DNA of 34,864 nucleotides, taken from contig NZ_JAHEAG010000050.1 in NCBI RefSeq assembly GCF_018596315.1, positions 1 to 34,864 on the forward strand, in the 5' to 3' direction. A program made the translations under genes and the position numbers. Position 1 is the first letter of the stretch. Each line of letters begins with the position of its first letter. The stretch is from Bradyrhizobium sp. SRL28. GTDB taxonomy: Bacteria; Pseudomonadota; Alphaproteobacteria; Rhizobiales; Xanthobacteraceae. Shown in pieces: positions 1 through 8,557 of the stretch. The notes beneath the pieces were generated by a model, which saw nothing but the letters and a program-made list of their open reading frames with translations, ran no database searches and was not told the origin of the DNA.

Positions 1-200
1 ACGAAGTAAGTCGTAAAGCCATTGCGCAGGGAAGGCCGGAGTGTTCCCGCTGCCCTGTATGCTCGTGTGCACTTTTGTTTGTGCAAATCGCACGCGAGAC
101 CGCGGGTGCAGCAAGCACCCGGTCTTCCCTGCGCCCTCTATTCGAGAGGGCGGGATGTTCGTCAGCAAATCTCGGGCAGTTCATGTCGCGAGATCGCGAA
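1..200. repeat. Multi-hairpin intergenic element at the left edge
   Basis: No convincing gene lies here. Positions 24-39 (GCGCAGGGAAGGCCGG) pair with 119-134 (CCGGTCTTCCCTGCGC) with one G-T mismatch. Between and after them sit smaller hairpins: 103-121 (CGGGTGC/GCACCCG) and 133-151 (GCCCTCT/AGAGGGC with a 5-nt loop). The layout resembles a structured intergenic repeat that I recall as common in Bradyrhizobium; copy number cannot be tested here. The element may continue left of the window. A structured RNA is an alternative reading. Confidence 0.45.
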
Positions 201-213
201 CGCATATTCCGTT

Positions 214-334
214 GTCGTCACCCGCCTTGTGCGCAATTGCGCACTGGGGCGGGTGACCCAGTATTCCAGAGACAGCAGTGACGGAAACGATAGGCCGCAG
301 CGTACTGGATACCCCGCCTTCGCGGGGTACGACG
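214..334 (-). repeat. Two-hairpin intergenic repeat, family R1, copy A
   Basis: This is the reverse complement of the elements at 9921-10020 and 21211-21329. It consists of a GTCGTCACCCGCC...GGCGGGTGAC hairpin, a variable middle of about 30 nt, and a TACCCCGC/GCGGGGTA hairpin. The inner edges carry CCAGTA and TACTGG. The first hairpin contains the perfect 16-bp palindrome GTGCGCAATTGCGCAC (229-244), also present in copy C but not copy B. It lies just downstream of erpA, where it could act as a transcript end. Confidence 0.75.
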
Positions 335-369
335 TCTGCGATGGGGCTAACGAACTCGCCCGTCAATCC

Positions 370-699
370 TCAGACCGAAAAGCTCGTCCCGCAGCCACAC
401 GACGCGGTGGCGTTCGGATTGACCACGCGGAACGACGCGCCGATCAAATCGTCGACGAAATCGACTTCGGAGCCGGCGAGGAACGGCACCGAGGCCGGAT
501 CGACCAGCACCACCGCGTCCTCGCGGGCGATCACGAGGTCATCCTCGGCCCTGGCGTGGTCGACGTCGAATTTGTACTGGAAGCCGGAGCAGCCGCCGCC
601 CTCGACGGATATGCGCAGCATGGCGCCGTCGCCTTCGCTCTTGAGGATTTCGCCGATGCGGCGGGCGGCCCGCTCGCTGACGGTGATCGCAGTGGTCAT
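370..699 (-). CDS. erpA: Iron-sulfur cluster insertion protein ErpA (A-type carrier)
   Basis: This 109-residue protein belongs to the HesB/IscA/ErpA family, which accepts Fe-S clusters from the assembly scaffold and passes them to apo-enzymes in the cytoplasm. The three family cysteines are visible: C37 in GGGCSGF, and C101 and C103 in the C-terminal CGCG. Length is normal. The ATG at 699 is preceded on the minus strand by GGAGAG at good spacing. It diverges from dgt across about 100 nt containing an 18-bp imperfect palindrome. ErpA rather than IscA is inferred from its place beside dgt, as in related genomes, and from the absence of isc/suf genes nearby; sequence alone does not separate them well. 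Confidence 0.88.
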   Translation of the reverse strand: MTTAITVSERAARRIGEILKSEGDGAMLRISVEGGGCSGFQYKFDVDHARAEDDLVIAREDAVVLVDPASVPFLAGSEVDFVDDLIGASFRVVNPNATASCGCGTSFSV

Positions 700-720
700 G
701 GCATGCTCTCCGGCCCGTCA

Positions 721-738
721 TACCCAATTCATTTGGTA
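721..738. promoter_or_regulatory. Imperfect palindrome between erpA and dgt
   Basis: TACCCAAT-TC-ATTTGGTA forms two 8-nt arms with one mismatch in the divergent erpA/dgt region. Its position suits an operator, but it does not match an iron-regulator box (Irr, RirA or Fur) that I can recognise, so the regulator is unknown. Confidence 0.25.
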
Positions 739-802
739 TGGGGCGTTAGACATAGTTAAGTGCGTAATCTCGCGGAATCAAATGGATAAGGACTAAAAAA
801 TC

Positions 803-2011
803 GTGTCGGTCGGAATGGCTGCCCCCCGCGCGCTTTATGGCTGCGACCCCGATTCCAGCCGTGGCCGCCTGTTTACGGAGCCGCCGAGCCGGACCCGCAG
901 CCCGTTCCGGCGCGATTGCGACCGGGTGATCCATTCCACCGCGTTCCGCCGCCTCAAGCACAAGACGCAGGTGTTCGTGTTCCACGAGGGCGACCATTAC
1001 CGCACGCGGCTGACCCATTCGCTGGAAGTCGCGCAGATTGCCCGCGCGCTGGCCCGCCAGCTCGGCCTCGACGAGGATCTCACCGAAACGCTGGCGCTGG
1101 CCCACGACCTCGGCCATCCCCCGTTCGGCCATGCCGGGGAGCGGGCGCTCGACAAATGCCTCGCCGACCATGGCGGCTTCGACCACAACGCGCAGGCACT
1201 GCGGGTGGTGACCTCGCTGGAGCACCGCTATCCCGAGTTCGACGGGCTGAACCTGACCTGGGAATCGCTCGAGGGCATCGTCAAGCACAACGGTCCGCTG
1301 ACCGAGCGGGATGGGGCCCCGGCCGGGCCATACCGCGAAAGCGGGCTTCCGGTCGGCATCGCCGACTTCAATCAAAAATTCGATCTGGAGCTGTGGAGCT
1401 ACGCTTCGCTGGAGGCGCAGGCCGCGGCCTTCGCCGACGATATCGCCTATGACGCCCACGACATCGACGATGGCCTGCGCGCCGGACTGTTCGCCGTCGA
1501 CGACCTCAAGGTGATGCCGCTGACGGAAGCGATCATCGCCGAGATCGACCGACATTATCCCAATCTCGACGATGCCAGGCGCGGCGCGGAACTGGTGCGC
1601 GAGCTGATTTCCTACATGATCGGGGCTGTTATGCGGGAGACGGGCAGGCGGCTTGCGGCGGCGAAACCGCAATCGGCGCATGACGTCCGCTACCACCATC
1701 AGCCACTGGTCGCCTTTCCGCCCGAAGTCGCGGCTGAAGAGGCCGCGATCAAGGCGTTCCTGAAGCTGCATATGTACCGCCACCCCCGCGTCATGCGGGT
1801 GATGGGCGAGGCGGAAGGGATCCTGTTCGACCTGTTTGCGCGCTACCAGGCCTCCCCGGGCGACCTGCCGCCCGAATGGGTCGAGGGGTCAGAGCGCGAG
1901 AGCGAGGGGGAACGCGCCCGCCGGATCGGCAATTTCATCGCGGGAATGACCGACCGTTTCGCCTTAATCGAGCACCAAAGGCTTTTTGACTCGACCCCGG
2001 ATTTGCGTTAG
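803..2011 (+). CDS. dgt: Deoxyguanosinetriphosphate triphosphohydrolase-like protein (HD domain)
   Basis: This 402-residue HD-superfamily phosphohydrolase would cleave dNTPs to the deoxynucleoside and triphosphate, shaping the dNTP pool. Metal-binding HD residues are visible: H72 in RLTHSLEVAQ, H101-D102 in LAHDLGHPPFGH, and a later aspartate in DDIAYDAHD. The GTG at 803 is chosen because AAGGA (788-792) lies 10 nt upstream. An in-frame ATG at 815 would remove only four residues but has a poorer ribosome site. argS starts 9 nt after the stop, so the two are probably co-transcribed. Members of this shorter family often act on several dNTPs, so strict dGTP specificity should not be assumed. Confidence 0.9.
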   Translation: MSVGMAAPRALYGCDPDSSRGRLFTEPPSRTRSPFRRDCDRVIHSTAFRRLKHKTQVFVFHEGDHYRTRLTHSLEVAQIARALARQLGLDEDLTETLALAHDLGHPPFGHAGERALDKCLADHGGFDHNAQALRVVTSLEHRYPEFDGLNLTWESLEGIVKHNGPLTERDGAPAGPYRESGLPVGIADFNQKFDLELWSYASLEAQAAAFADDIAYDAHDIDDGLRAGLFAVDDLKVMPLTEAIIAEIDRHYPNLDDARRGAELVRELISYMIGAVMRETGRRLAAAKPQSAHDVRYHHQPLVAFPPEVAAEEAAIKAFLKLHMYRHPRVMRVMGEAEGILFDLFARYQASPGDLPPEWVEGSERESEGERARRIGNFIAGMTDRFALIEHQRLFDSTPDLR

Positions 2012-2020
2012 GCGGCGGCC

Positions 2021-3814
2021 ATGTCCGACAAGTCAGCTTCACAACATCTGTTTGCCGATGTGCTGGCGCGCGTGCAGGCGATCTGCGCCGCGCTCGCGGC
2101 CGAGGGCCAATGGCCCGCCGGCATCGATTTTTCCCGCGTCGTGGTCGAGCCGCCGCGCGATGCGAGCCATGGCGACATGGCGACCAATGCCGCGATGGTG
2201 CTGGCCAAGGACGCCAAGGCTAAGCCGCGCGAACTCGCCGACAAGATCGCGGAAAAATTGCGAGCTGACGATCTGGTCGCCGCCGTCGAGGTCGCCGGTC
2301 CCGGCTTCATCAATCTCACCCTGAAACCCCAGGTCTGGACGGCCGAGCTGCTCACGATGTTGCGCGAAGGCTCGGCTTACGGCAAAAGCGGGATCGGCCA
2401 CGGCGCCAAGGTCAATGTCGAATACGTCTCGGCGAACCCGACCGGGCCGATGCATGTCGGCCATTGCCGGGGCGCGGTGTTTGGCGACGCGCTGTGCGGC
2501 CTGCTTGATTTTGCCGGCTACGACGTCACCCGCGAATATTACATCAACGACGCCGGTGCGCAGGTCGACGTGCTCGCGCGCTCGGCATTCCTGCGCTACC
2601 GGGAAGCACTTGGCGAAAACATCGGCGAGATTCCGGAAGGGCTTTACCCAGGCGATTATCTCGTGCCGGTCGGGCAGGCGCTCGCGGCCGAGCACGGCGA
2701 CAAGTTGAAGGCGATGCCGGAGGCCTCATGGCTGCCGATCGTGCGCGCCAAGTCCATCGGCATGATGATGGACATGATCAAGGGCGATCTAGCCGCGCTG
2801 AACATCAAGCACGAGGTGTTTTTCTCGGAGCGCTCGCTGATTGAAACCGGCAACAACAAGGTCACCGAGACCATCGATTTCCTGCGTTCCAAGGGCGACA
2901 TATACGAAGGCCGCCTGCCGCCGCCGAAAGGCAAGCCGGTCGATGATTACGAGGACCGGATCCAGACGCTGTTCCGCGCCACCGCCTATGGCGATGACGT
3001 CGATCGTCCGCTGATCAAGTCGGACGGTGGCTATACCTATTTTGCGTCCGACATCGCCTATCACAAGAACAAGATCGATTGCGGCTTCCTCGACATGATC
3101 GACGTGTTCGGCGCCGATCATGGCGGCTACATCAAACGCATGCAGGCGGCCGTGAAGGGTGTCAGCGACGGCAAGGCCGCGCTCGACGTCAAGGTCGTGC
3201 AGCTCGTGCGGCTGCTGCGTGCCGGCGAGCCAGTGAAGATGTCGAAACGCTCCGGCGAATTCGTCACGCTGCGCGAAGTGGTCGACGAGGTCGGCTCCGA
3301 TGCCGTGCGGTTCATGATGCTGTTCCGCAAGAACGACGCCGTGCTCGATTTCGATCTCGCCAAGGTGCTCGAGCAATCCAAGGACAACCCGGTCTTCTAC
3401 GTTCAGTACGGACATGCCCGGGGACACTCAATTTTCAAGAATGCCCGCGAAGTGGTTCCGGAGCTGCCGGAGGATGACGCGGCCCGGGCGGCCTATTTGG
3501 GGGATGCCCCGGTGGGCTTGCTGACCGATCCGGCCGAACTGGACCTTTTGAAGCGGCTGGCGCTTTATCCCCGGATGGTCGAGGCCGCGGCGGTCGCACA
3601 TGAGCCCCACCGAATCGCTTTTTATCTATATGATTTGGCCAGTGAATTTCACGCACTATGGACGAAAGGGCGGGATTTGCCCTATTTACGCTTCATTATA
3701 ACTAATGATGCAGAGATCACGAGGGCGCGCTTGGCTATGGTCCAGGGCGTCGTCTCGGTTCTGGCATCGGGCTTAGCCGTTCTCGGCGTCCACGCTCCGA
3801 CCGAGATGCGGTAG
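2021..3814 (+). CDS. argS: Arginine--tRNA ligase
   Basis: Arginyl-tRNA synthetase, 597 residues, class I, cytoplasmic; it charges tRNA-Arg using ATP. The N-terminal additional domain (about 1-125) is followed by the Rossmann catalytic core with the HIGH-type motif HVGH (145-148) in SANPTGPMHVGH and the KMSK motif (406-409) in VKMSKRSGEF. A helical anticodon-binding domain ends the protein in the usual VLGVHAPTEM-type tail. Length and motif order are normal. The ATG at 2021 lies 9 nt after dgt with only a weak purine-rich site, consistent with translational coupling. Confidence 0.97.
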   Translation: MSDKSASQHLFADVLARVQAICAALAAEGQWPAGIDFSRVVVEPPRDASHGDMATNAAMVLAKDAKAKPRELADKIAEKLRADDLVAAVEVAGPGFINLTLKPQVWTAELLTMLREGSAYGKSGIGHGAKVNVEYVSANPTGPMHVGHCRGAVFGDALCGLLDFAGYDVTREYYINDAGAQVDVLARSAFLRYREALGENIGEIPEGLYPGDYLVPVGQALAAEHGDKLKAMPEASWLPIVRAKSIGMMMDMIKGDLAALNIKHEVFFSERSLIETGNNKVTETIDFLRSKGDIYEGRLPPPKGKPVDDYEDRIQTLFRATAYGDDVDRPLIKSDGGYTYFASDIAYHKNKIDCGFLDMIDVFGADHGGYIKRMQAAVKGVSDGKAALDVKVVQLVRLLRAGEPVKMSKRSGEFVTLREVVDEVGSDAVRFMMLFRKNDAVLDFDLAKVLEQSKDNPVFYVQYGHARGHSIFKNAREVVPELPEDDAARAAYLGDAPVGLLTDPAELDLLKRLALYPRMVEAAAVAHEPHRIAFYLYDLASEFHALWTKGRDLPYLRFIITNDAEITRARLAMVQGVVSVLASGLAVLGVHAPTEMR

Positions 3815-3882
3815 GCAGGGGCGAAGGCTTCACGGATGGGGGTCCGTGGGGTATCTGGCAGGGGCCGCTCGTCATGGTTTGT

Positions 3883-3888
3883 TTGACA
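3883..3888 (+). promoter_or_regulatory. Possible -35 box for the SPOR-domain gene
   Basis: An exact TTGACA lies about 40 nt upstream of the ATG at 3929. The -10 at the expected distance is poor (CCCGTA at 17 nt), so this is only a weak promoter candidate in the 114-nt gap after argS. Confidence 0.25.
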
Positions 3889-3928
3889 TGGCGAGTTGGC
3901 GCTGTCCCGTAGGGGATGCATCATCACG

Positions 3929-5401
3929 ATGGCTGATCGATATCAGGAACGAACTTTTCCCTCCGCCGACCAGGCTCGCGGCGAGAGCGATCCGCTTGCG
4001 GAGCTCGCAAGGCTGATCGGGCAGAACGACCCGTTGGGGGCCCCGGCCAAACCCGCGCCGCACCCGCTGCAGTCGCGGGCTAACGTGCGTCCACAACAGT
4101 ACGATCCGCCGGAAGAGGAGCCCGTTGCTCCTTCGAACCCGCCGTCATGGATGCAGCGCGCACGCCACGAAACCCCGCTGCCTCCGCCGCCGCTGCCGCA
4201 GGAATACGACGACGAGCCGGAGTACCAGCAGCCGGCGCCGGTGCATCCGCTGCATCGCTATTCGGCGCAGCAGCCGCAGGCGCCTGCCCATGAGGCGCCC
4301 GCGCAGGAGCAGGACTATTACGAGGCTCCGCAACAATATGCCGACGAGCCGCAGCAGGATCCGTCGCGCTATGACGACGCGTTGTACGGACGGCTCGAAA
4401 CCGGCGAGCGCGACTATCAGCGCGATCCAGCCTATCCGGACGATCCCTACGCCTACCAGGGCGAATATGAGGAAGAACCCGCGCCGAAGAAGCGCTCGAG
4501 CGGCCTAATGATGGTCGCCGCGGTGCTGGCGCTGGCCGTGGTGGGAACGGGCGGTGCCTTTGCCTATCGCACCTTTGTCGGTTCACCCCGCTCAGGCGAG
4601 CCGCCGATCATCAAGGCCGACAACAGTCCGACCAAGGTGGTGCCGGCGGCGCCATCAGACGCGGGTGGCACCAAGAACCTCGACCGAATGCTATCGGGCG
4701 GTGGCGGCGAGAAGCTGGTGTCGCGGGAAGAGACGCCGGTCGACGTCAATTCGAGGTCCGGCGGGCCGCGCGTCGTATTTCCGCCGCTGAACCAGAACGC
4801 CAACCCGCCGCCGGCCTCAAGTGTATCTCCGTCGGCGCCGATGGCTACGGCCGCCAACGGCACAATGCCAAACAACGAGCCGCGCAGGATCAGGACGCTC
4901 GCCGTCAAGGGCGATCCGGCCGACAACGGCGGCGTTCCAGCAGGCGCCGGTGCACCTCCGAAGCCGCCGACGCGAGGCGTCGCCGCCCCGGCTGTGGCTC
5001 CTGGTCCTGGTCCCACGACACCGCCGGCGCGTAACCCGGCCTCGGCCAATGCCAGCGCCAATGCGCCGATGGCGCTTTCGCCGCAGGCCGATTCCCCGCC
5101 GCCGACCCGGATGGCGGCGACCAATCCGGCCCAGACGGCCGCCCCGGCTGGTGGTGGCTACCTCGTCCAGGTCTCCTCGCAGAAGAACGAGGCCGACGCG
5201 CAGGCGTCCTATCGCGCGCTCCAGGGCAAGTTCCCGAGCGTGCTGGGCCCGCACTCGTCGCTGGTGAAGCGCGTCGATCTCGGCGAAAAGGGCGTCTACT
5301 ACCGCGCCTTCGCCGGCCCGTTCGGCTCGTCCGAGGAGGCGGCGCAGGTCTGCAGCAGCCTGAAATCTGCCGGTGGGCAGTGCTTCGTCCAAAGGAATTA
5401 A
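3929..5401 (+). CDS. Membrane-anchored SPOR-domain protein
   Basis: This 490-residue protein has three parts. A cytoplasmic N-terminal half (about 1-188) is rich in Pro, Gln, Tyr and acidic residues. A single membrane helix follows KKRSSG at about 191-215. A long periplasmic Pro/Ala-rich linker then leads to a C-terminal SPOR domain (about 408-490, starting GGYLVQVSSQ and ending GGQCFVQRN). SPOR domains bind peptidoglycan strands stripped of stem peptides at division sites, so a cell-division or envelope role is inferred. ATG at 3929 is preferred over an in-frame TTG at 3896 because AGGGGA (3911-3916) precedes it. It lies between argS and nagZ, another peptidoglycan gene. The cytoplasmic half matches no domain I recognise. 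Confidence 0.88.
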   Translation: MADRYQERTFPSADQARGESDPLAELARLIGQNDPLGAPAKPAPHPLQSRANVRPQQYDPPEEEPVAPSNPPSWMQRARHETPLPPPPLPQEYDDEPEYQQPAPVHPLHRYSAQQPQAPAHEAPAQEQDYYEAPQQYADEPQQDPSRYDDALYGRLETGERDYQRDPAYPDDPYAYQGEYEEEPAPKKRSSGLMMVAAVLALAVVGTGGAFAYRTFVGSPRSGEPPIIKADNSPTKVVPAAPSDAGGTKNLDRMLSGGGGEKLVSREETPVDVNSRSGGPRVVFPPLNQNANPPPASSVSPSAPMATAANGTMPNNEPRRIRTLAVKGDPADNGGVPAGAGAPPKPPTRGVAAPAVAPGPGPTTPPARNPASANASANAPMALSPQADSPPPTRMAATNPAQTAAPAGGGYLVQVSSQKNEADAQASYRALQGKFPSVLGPHSSLVKRVDLGEKGVYYRAFAGPFGSSEEAAQVCSSLKSAGGQCFVQRN

Positions 5402-5448
5402 CGGCGGTTTCCTTGACCCAGGTGCTGTGAGGGGCCTAATCGGCCCCC

Positions 5449-6471
5449 ATGAGCAGCCGCGCATTCATCACGGGCATATCGGGACTGGAACTGAGCGCCA
5501 CGGAGCGCGAGTTCATCCGTGGGACGCAGCCTTGGGGCTTCATCCTGTTCAAACGCAATATCGAGACGCCAGATCAAGTATCTGACCTCGTTGGTGAATT
5601 ACGGGATTGTCTGGGCGAGGCGGATGCTCCTGTCCTGATCGACCAGGAAGGCGGGCGGGTGGCCCGGCTCGGGCCGCCGCATTGGCCGGTCTATCCGCCT
5701 GGCGCCGTGTTCGGTGCGCTCTACGACCTCGACAAGGCGTTGGGGCTAAAAGCTGCACGGCTCAGCTCGCGCCTGATTGCGGCCGACCTGATCGACCTCG
5801 GAATTACCGTCGATTGCCTGCCGCTGGCGGACGTGCCGGTGGCCGGAGCCGACGCCGTGATCGGCAACCGGGCCTATGGAACCGAGCCGGCCAAGGTCGC
5901 GGCGATTGCCCGGGCGGTCACCGGGGGGCTGGAGCAGGGCGGCGTCCTACCCGTGCTAAAGCACATTCCCGGGCATGGAAGGGCGGCCGCGGATAGCCAT
6001 TTCCGGCTCCCGACCGTAGATACGTCGCGAAAAGAGCTGGAACAGACCGATTTCGCTGCCTTTCAACCGCTGGCGGACCTGCCGATGGCGATGACCGCAC
6101 ATGTTGTGTTTAGCGCGCTAGACCCCGCCCAACCGGCGACGACTTCTGCGACAATCATCCGGCAGGTGATTCGCGGCGTAATTGGGTTCCAAGGCTTGTT
6201 GATGAGTGATGACGTGTCGATGAATGCCCTGGCGGGATCGATCGCCGAGCGGACCCGCGCCATCGTCAACGCCGGCTGCGACATGGTTCTGCATTGCAAC
6301 GGCAACCTCGACGAGATGCGCGACGTCGCGCGCGAGACGCCGGAGCTGGCGGGCGAAGCCCTGGATCGCGCCAGGCGGGCTCTGGCCTCGCGAAAACAGC
6401 CCGAGCCCTTCGACCGGCAGGCGGCACGGGCTGAACTGGAAGCGTTGATGGATCGGGTAGGAACGGCATGA
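5449..6471 (+). CDS. nagZ: Beta-N-acetylhexosaminidase NagZ (GH3)
   Basis: This 340-residue cytoplasmic glycoside hydrolase family 3 enzyme would remove N-acetylglucosamine from muropeptides imported during peptidoglycan recycling. The family signature KHIPGHG (171-177) is followed by the D182-S-H loop that supplies the acid/base, and the catalytic nucleophile lies in MSDDVSM (D254/D255). LIDQEGGRVARL (63-74) is the usual substrate-site loop. The length matches the single-domain NagZ class. Its stop overlaps the scpA start (ATGA at 6468-6471). In many bacteria NagZ products feed AmpR/AmpC beta-lactamase control; no such genes are seen in this window. Confidence 0.95.
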   Translation: MSSRAFITGISGLELSATEREFIRGTQPWGFILFKRNIETPDQVSDLVGELRDCLGEADAPVLIDQEGGRVARLGPPHWPVYPPGAVFGALYDLDKALGLKAARLSSRLIAADLIDLGITVDCLPLADVPVAGADAVIGNRAYGTEPAKVAAIARAVTGGLEQGGVLPVLKHIPGHGRAAADSHFRLPTVDTSRKELEQTDFAAFQPLADLPMAMTAHVVFSALDPAQPATTSATIIRQVIRGVIGFQGLLMSDDVSMNALAGSIAERTRAIVNAGCDMVLHCNGNLDEMRDVARETPELAGEALDRARRALASRKQPEPFDRQAARAELEALMDRVGTA

Positions 6472-7295
6472 CGGCTGAGATTCTATCGTTTGAAACCGGA
6501 CGGCCCGCCGAGATCACTGACAGCGAGGCGGCGCTCGTCGTCGACGTCGAGGGCTATGAAGGCCCGCTCGACCTGCTGCTCACGCTGGCGCGGCAGCAGA
6601 AGGTCGATCTCGCCAAGATATCGATCCTGGCGCTGGCCGATCAGTATCTGACGTTCATCGAGGCCGCGCGAAAGATCCGCCTCGAGCTCGCGGCCGATTA
6701 CCTCGTGATGGCTGCCTGGCTCGCCTACCTGAAATCACGCCTGCTGCTGCCTGAACCGCCCACGCCGGACGGGCCGAGTGCGGAAGAAATGGCGACCGCG
6801 CTCGCCAACCGGCTGCGCCGGCTCGAGGCTATCCGCGAAGCTGCCAACCGGCTGATGAACCGTCCGCAGTTCCAGCGCGATATCTTTCCGCGCGGCAATC
6901 CGGAATCGATCGCCGAAATCCGTCATCCCAGATTCACGGCAACCCTGTTCGACCTGCTCACCGCCTATGCCGTGCAGCGCCAGCAGCGGGTGTTGGCGAC
7001 GGTGCATCTGGCCAAGCGCACGGTCTGGTCGCTGGCCGAAGCACGCGCGTCGCTGGAGCGGCTGGTTGGCATGACCGAGGCTGAGGACTGGAGCTGCCTC
7101 GACGATTTCCTGCTCAGCTACGTCGTCGATCCCTCGCAGCGGGCAACGGTGTTTGCGTCGAGCTTTGCCGCAGCGCTGGAACTGGTGCGCGAAGGCGAAA
7201 TGGAATTGAACCAGAAAGAGGCGTTCGCGCCGCTTTATTTTCGTAAACGTCCGCCGCAGGCAGCGATGCCCGCGCCGGATATGACGGTCGAGTAG
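6468..7295 (+). CDS. scpA: Segregation and condensation protein A
   Basis: This 275-residue protein is the kleisin subunit of the SMC-ScpA-ScpB condensin that organises and segregates the chromosome. The N-terminal SMC-binding region has the typical VEGYEGPLDLLLTLARQQKVDL segment followed by ISILALADQYL; the C-terminal part (about 190-260) has the winged-helix pattern that contacts the SMC head. Its ATG overlaps the nagZ stop by four bases, indicating translational coupling. scpB follows after 17 nt. The smc gene is not in the window. Confidence 0.94.
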   Translation: MTAEILSFETGRPAEITDSEAALVVDVEGYEGPLDLLLTLARQQKVDLAKISILALADQYLTFIEAARKIRLELAADYLVMAAWLAYLKSRLLLPEPPTPDGPSAEEMATALANRLRRLEAIREAANRLMNRPQFQRDIFPRGNPESIAEIRHPRFTATLFDLLTAYAVQRQQRVLATVHLAKRTVWSLAEARASLERLVGMTEAEDWSCLDDFLLSYVVDPSQRATVFASSFAAALELVREGEMELNQKEAFAPLYFRKRPPQAAMPAPDMTVE

Positions 7296-7312
7296 TGGAA
7301 GGAGACCTAGCC

Positions 7313-8065
7313 ATGGCAAGCCTGGCGGAAAAACGCATGGAAGATGCCGAGGATCATCCCATCGACCAGAATACCGAGGTTGCGGCGCGGCCGGAGGAAT
7401 TGCGGCTTCTCGAAGCGCTGCTGTTTGCCTCCGCCGAGCCGATCGATCAGGCGGCACTCGCCAAGCGCATGCCCGATGGCGTCGACGTCAAGGTGGCGCT
7501 GGCGCAACTGCAGGCGGAGTATGCCCCGCGCGGGGTCAATCTGGTGCGCGTCGCCAACAAATGGACGTTCCGCACCGCCGGCGATCTGTCGTGGCTGATG
7601 ACGCGCGAAAGCACGGAAACGCGGCGGCTGTCACGGGCGGCCATCGAGGTGCTTGCGATCATCGCCTATCACCAGCCGGTGACGCGCGCCGAGATCGAAG
7701 AGATCCGCGGCGTGATCACGTCAAAGGGAACGCTGGATGTGCTGCTGGAAACCGGCTGGATCCGCCCCCGCGGCCGTCGCAAGACGCCGGGCCGGCCGCT
7801 CATCTTCGGCACGACGGAAGCGTTCCTGTCGCAGTTCAGCCTGGAAGCGCTCGGCGACCTGCCGGGCCTGGACGAGTTGAAGGGGACGGGGCTACTGGAT
7901 TCGCGGCTGCCTTCCGGTTTCAGCGTTCCGACGCCCTCCGATGACGTGGCGCTGCGCGAGGATGAGGACCCGCTTGACGCCGGCGATACTCTGGAACTCC
8001 TGCTGGCGCCGGCCGCTGAGCCCGAAGAGGGCGGTGGAGCTGGTTCTGAAGGCTCAGCCGGCTAG
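7313..8065 (+). CDS. scpB: Segregation and condensation protein B
   Basis: This 250-residue partner of ScpA in the bacterial condensin complex has two winged-helix domains (roughly 25-110 and 110-195). The family-typical stretch RAAIEVLAIIAYHQPVTRAE and the later GRPLIFGTTEAFLSQF are clear. The C-terminal tail of about 50 residues is acidic and low in complexity. ATG at 7313 is chosen because AAGGAG (7299-7304) sits 8 nt upstream; a GTG at 7295 overlapping the scpA stop is in frame but lies before that site. A short hairpin follows the gene before tatA. Confidence 0.93.
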   Translation: MASLAEKRMEDAEDHPIDQNTEVAARPEELRLLEALLFASAEPIDQAALAKRMPDGVDVKVALAQLQAEYAPRGVNLVRVANKWTFRTAGDLSWLMTRESTETRRLSRAAIEVLAIIAYHQPVTRAEIEEIRGVITSKGTLDVLLETGWIRPRGRRKTPGRPLIFGTTEAFLSQFSLEALGDLPGLDELKGTGLLDSRLPSGFSVPTPSDDVALREDEDPLDAGDTLELLLAPAAEPEEGGGAGSEGSAG

Positions 8066-8079
8066 CCCCGCAAGCGGGG
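8066..8079 (+). terminator. Small GC hairpin between scpB and tatA
   Basis: CCCCGC-AA-GCGGGG forms a perfect 6-bp stem immediately after the scpB stop. It has no proper T-tract, so it may attenuate transcription or stabilise the 3' end rather than terminate fully. The 146-nt gap to tatA suggests tatABC has its own promoter. Confidence 0.3.
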
Positions 8080-8211
8080 TTAATGATAGCCATAATACGT
8101 AGCCGCGACAGCGATTTGCCGCGGCATGGGTCCTTGTTTTTGACACCTCTCGGGCCTACCTTCCGCCAAAGCTTGGCCGGAAGCCGGCCGTCTCTTTTGG
8201 AGGGTTGCAGG

Positions 8212-8454
8212 ATGGGTTCGCTTAGTATTTGGCACTGGATCGTCGTGATCGCAGTGGTCCTGCTGCTGTTCGGCCGTGGCAAGATTTCGGACCTGATGGG
8301 CGATGTCGCGCAGGGCATCAAGTCCTTCAAGAAGGGCTTGCAGGACGATGACAAGGCACCCGAAAAGCCTGCCGAGCCGGTGAAGACCATCGACCACAAT
8401 GCGACGCCGGCGCCCACGGCGGCACGGACGGATGTCGGCAGCAAGGCTGTCTGA
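8212..8454 (+). CDS. tatA: Sec-independent protein translocase subunit TatA
   Basis: This 80-residue protein is the pore-forming subunit of the twin-arginine translocase, which exports folded proteins. A short N-terminal membrane helix (about 6-20, IWHWIVVIAVVLLLF) is followed by the FGRGK hinge and an amphipathic helix (DLMGDVAQGIKSFKKGL), then a charged, disordered tail. The ATG at 8212 follows GGAGGG (8199-8204) by 7 nt. It is first of tatA-tatB-tatC. The short length and lack of the longer TatB-type amphipathic region identify it as TatA. Confidence 0.94.
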   Translation: MGSLSIWHWIVVIAVVLLLFGRGKISDLMGDVAQGIKSFKKGLQDDDKAPEKPAEPVKTIDHNATPAPTAARTDVGSKAV

Positions 8455-8557
8455 ACCGGACATCGGTTGAAAGCCGGTTTGAGAAAAGGCGCGGGCGTTC
8501 CCAAATCTTGCTAAATAGGGATTTGGGCGCGGACGTCTCGCGCGAGCGGAAGAATTC

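Noticed and set aside
746..1783. 345-codon minus-strand frame opposite dgt
   Set aside because: dgt has complete HD motifs and a ribosome site; the opposite frame has shadow composition and no recognisable domain.
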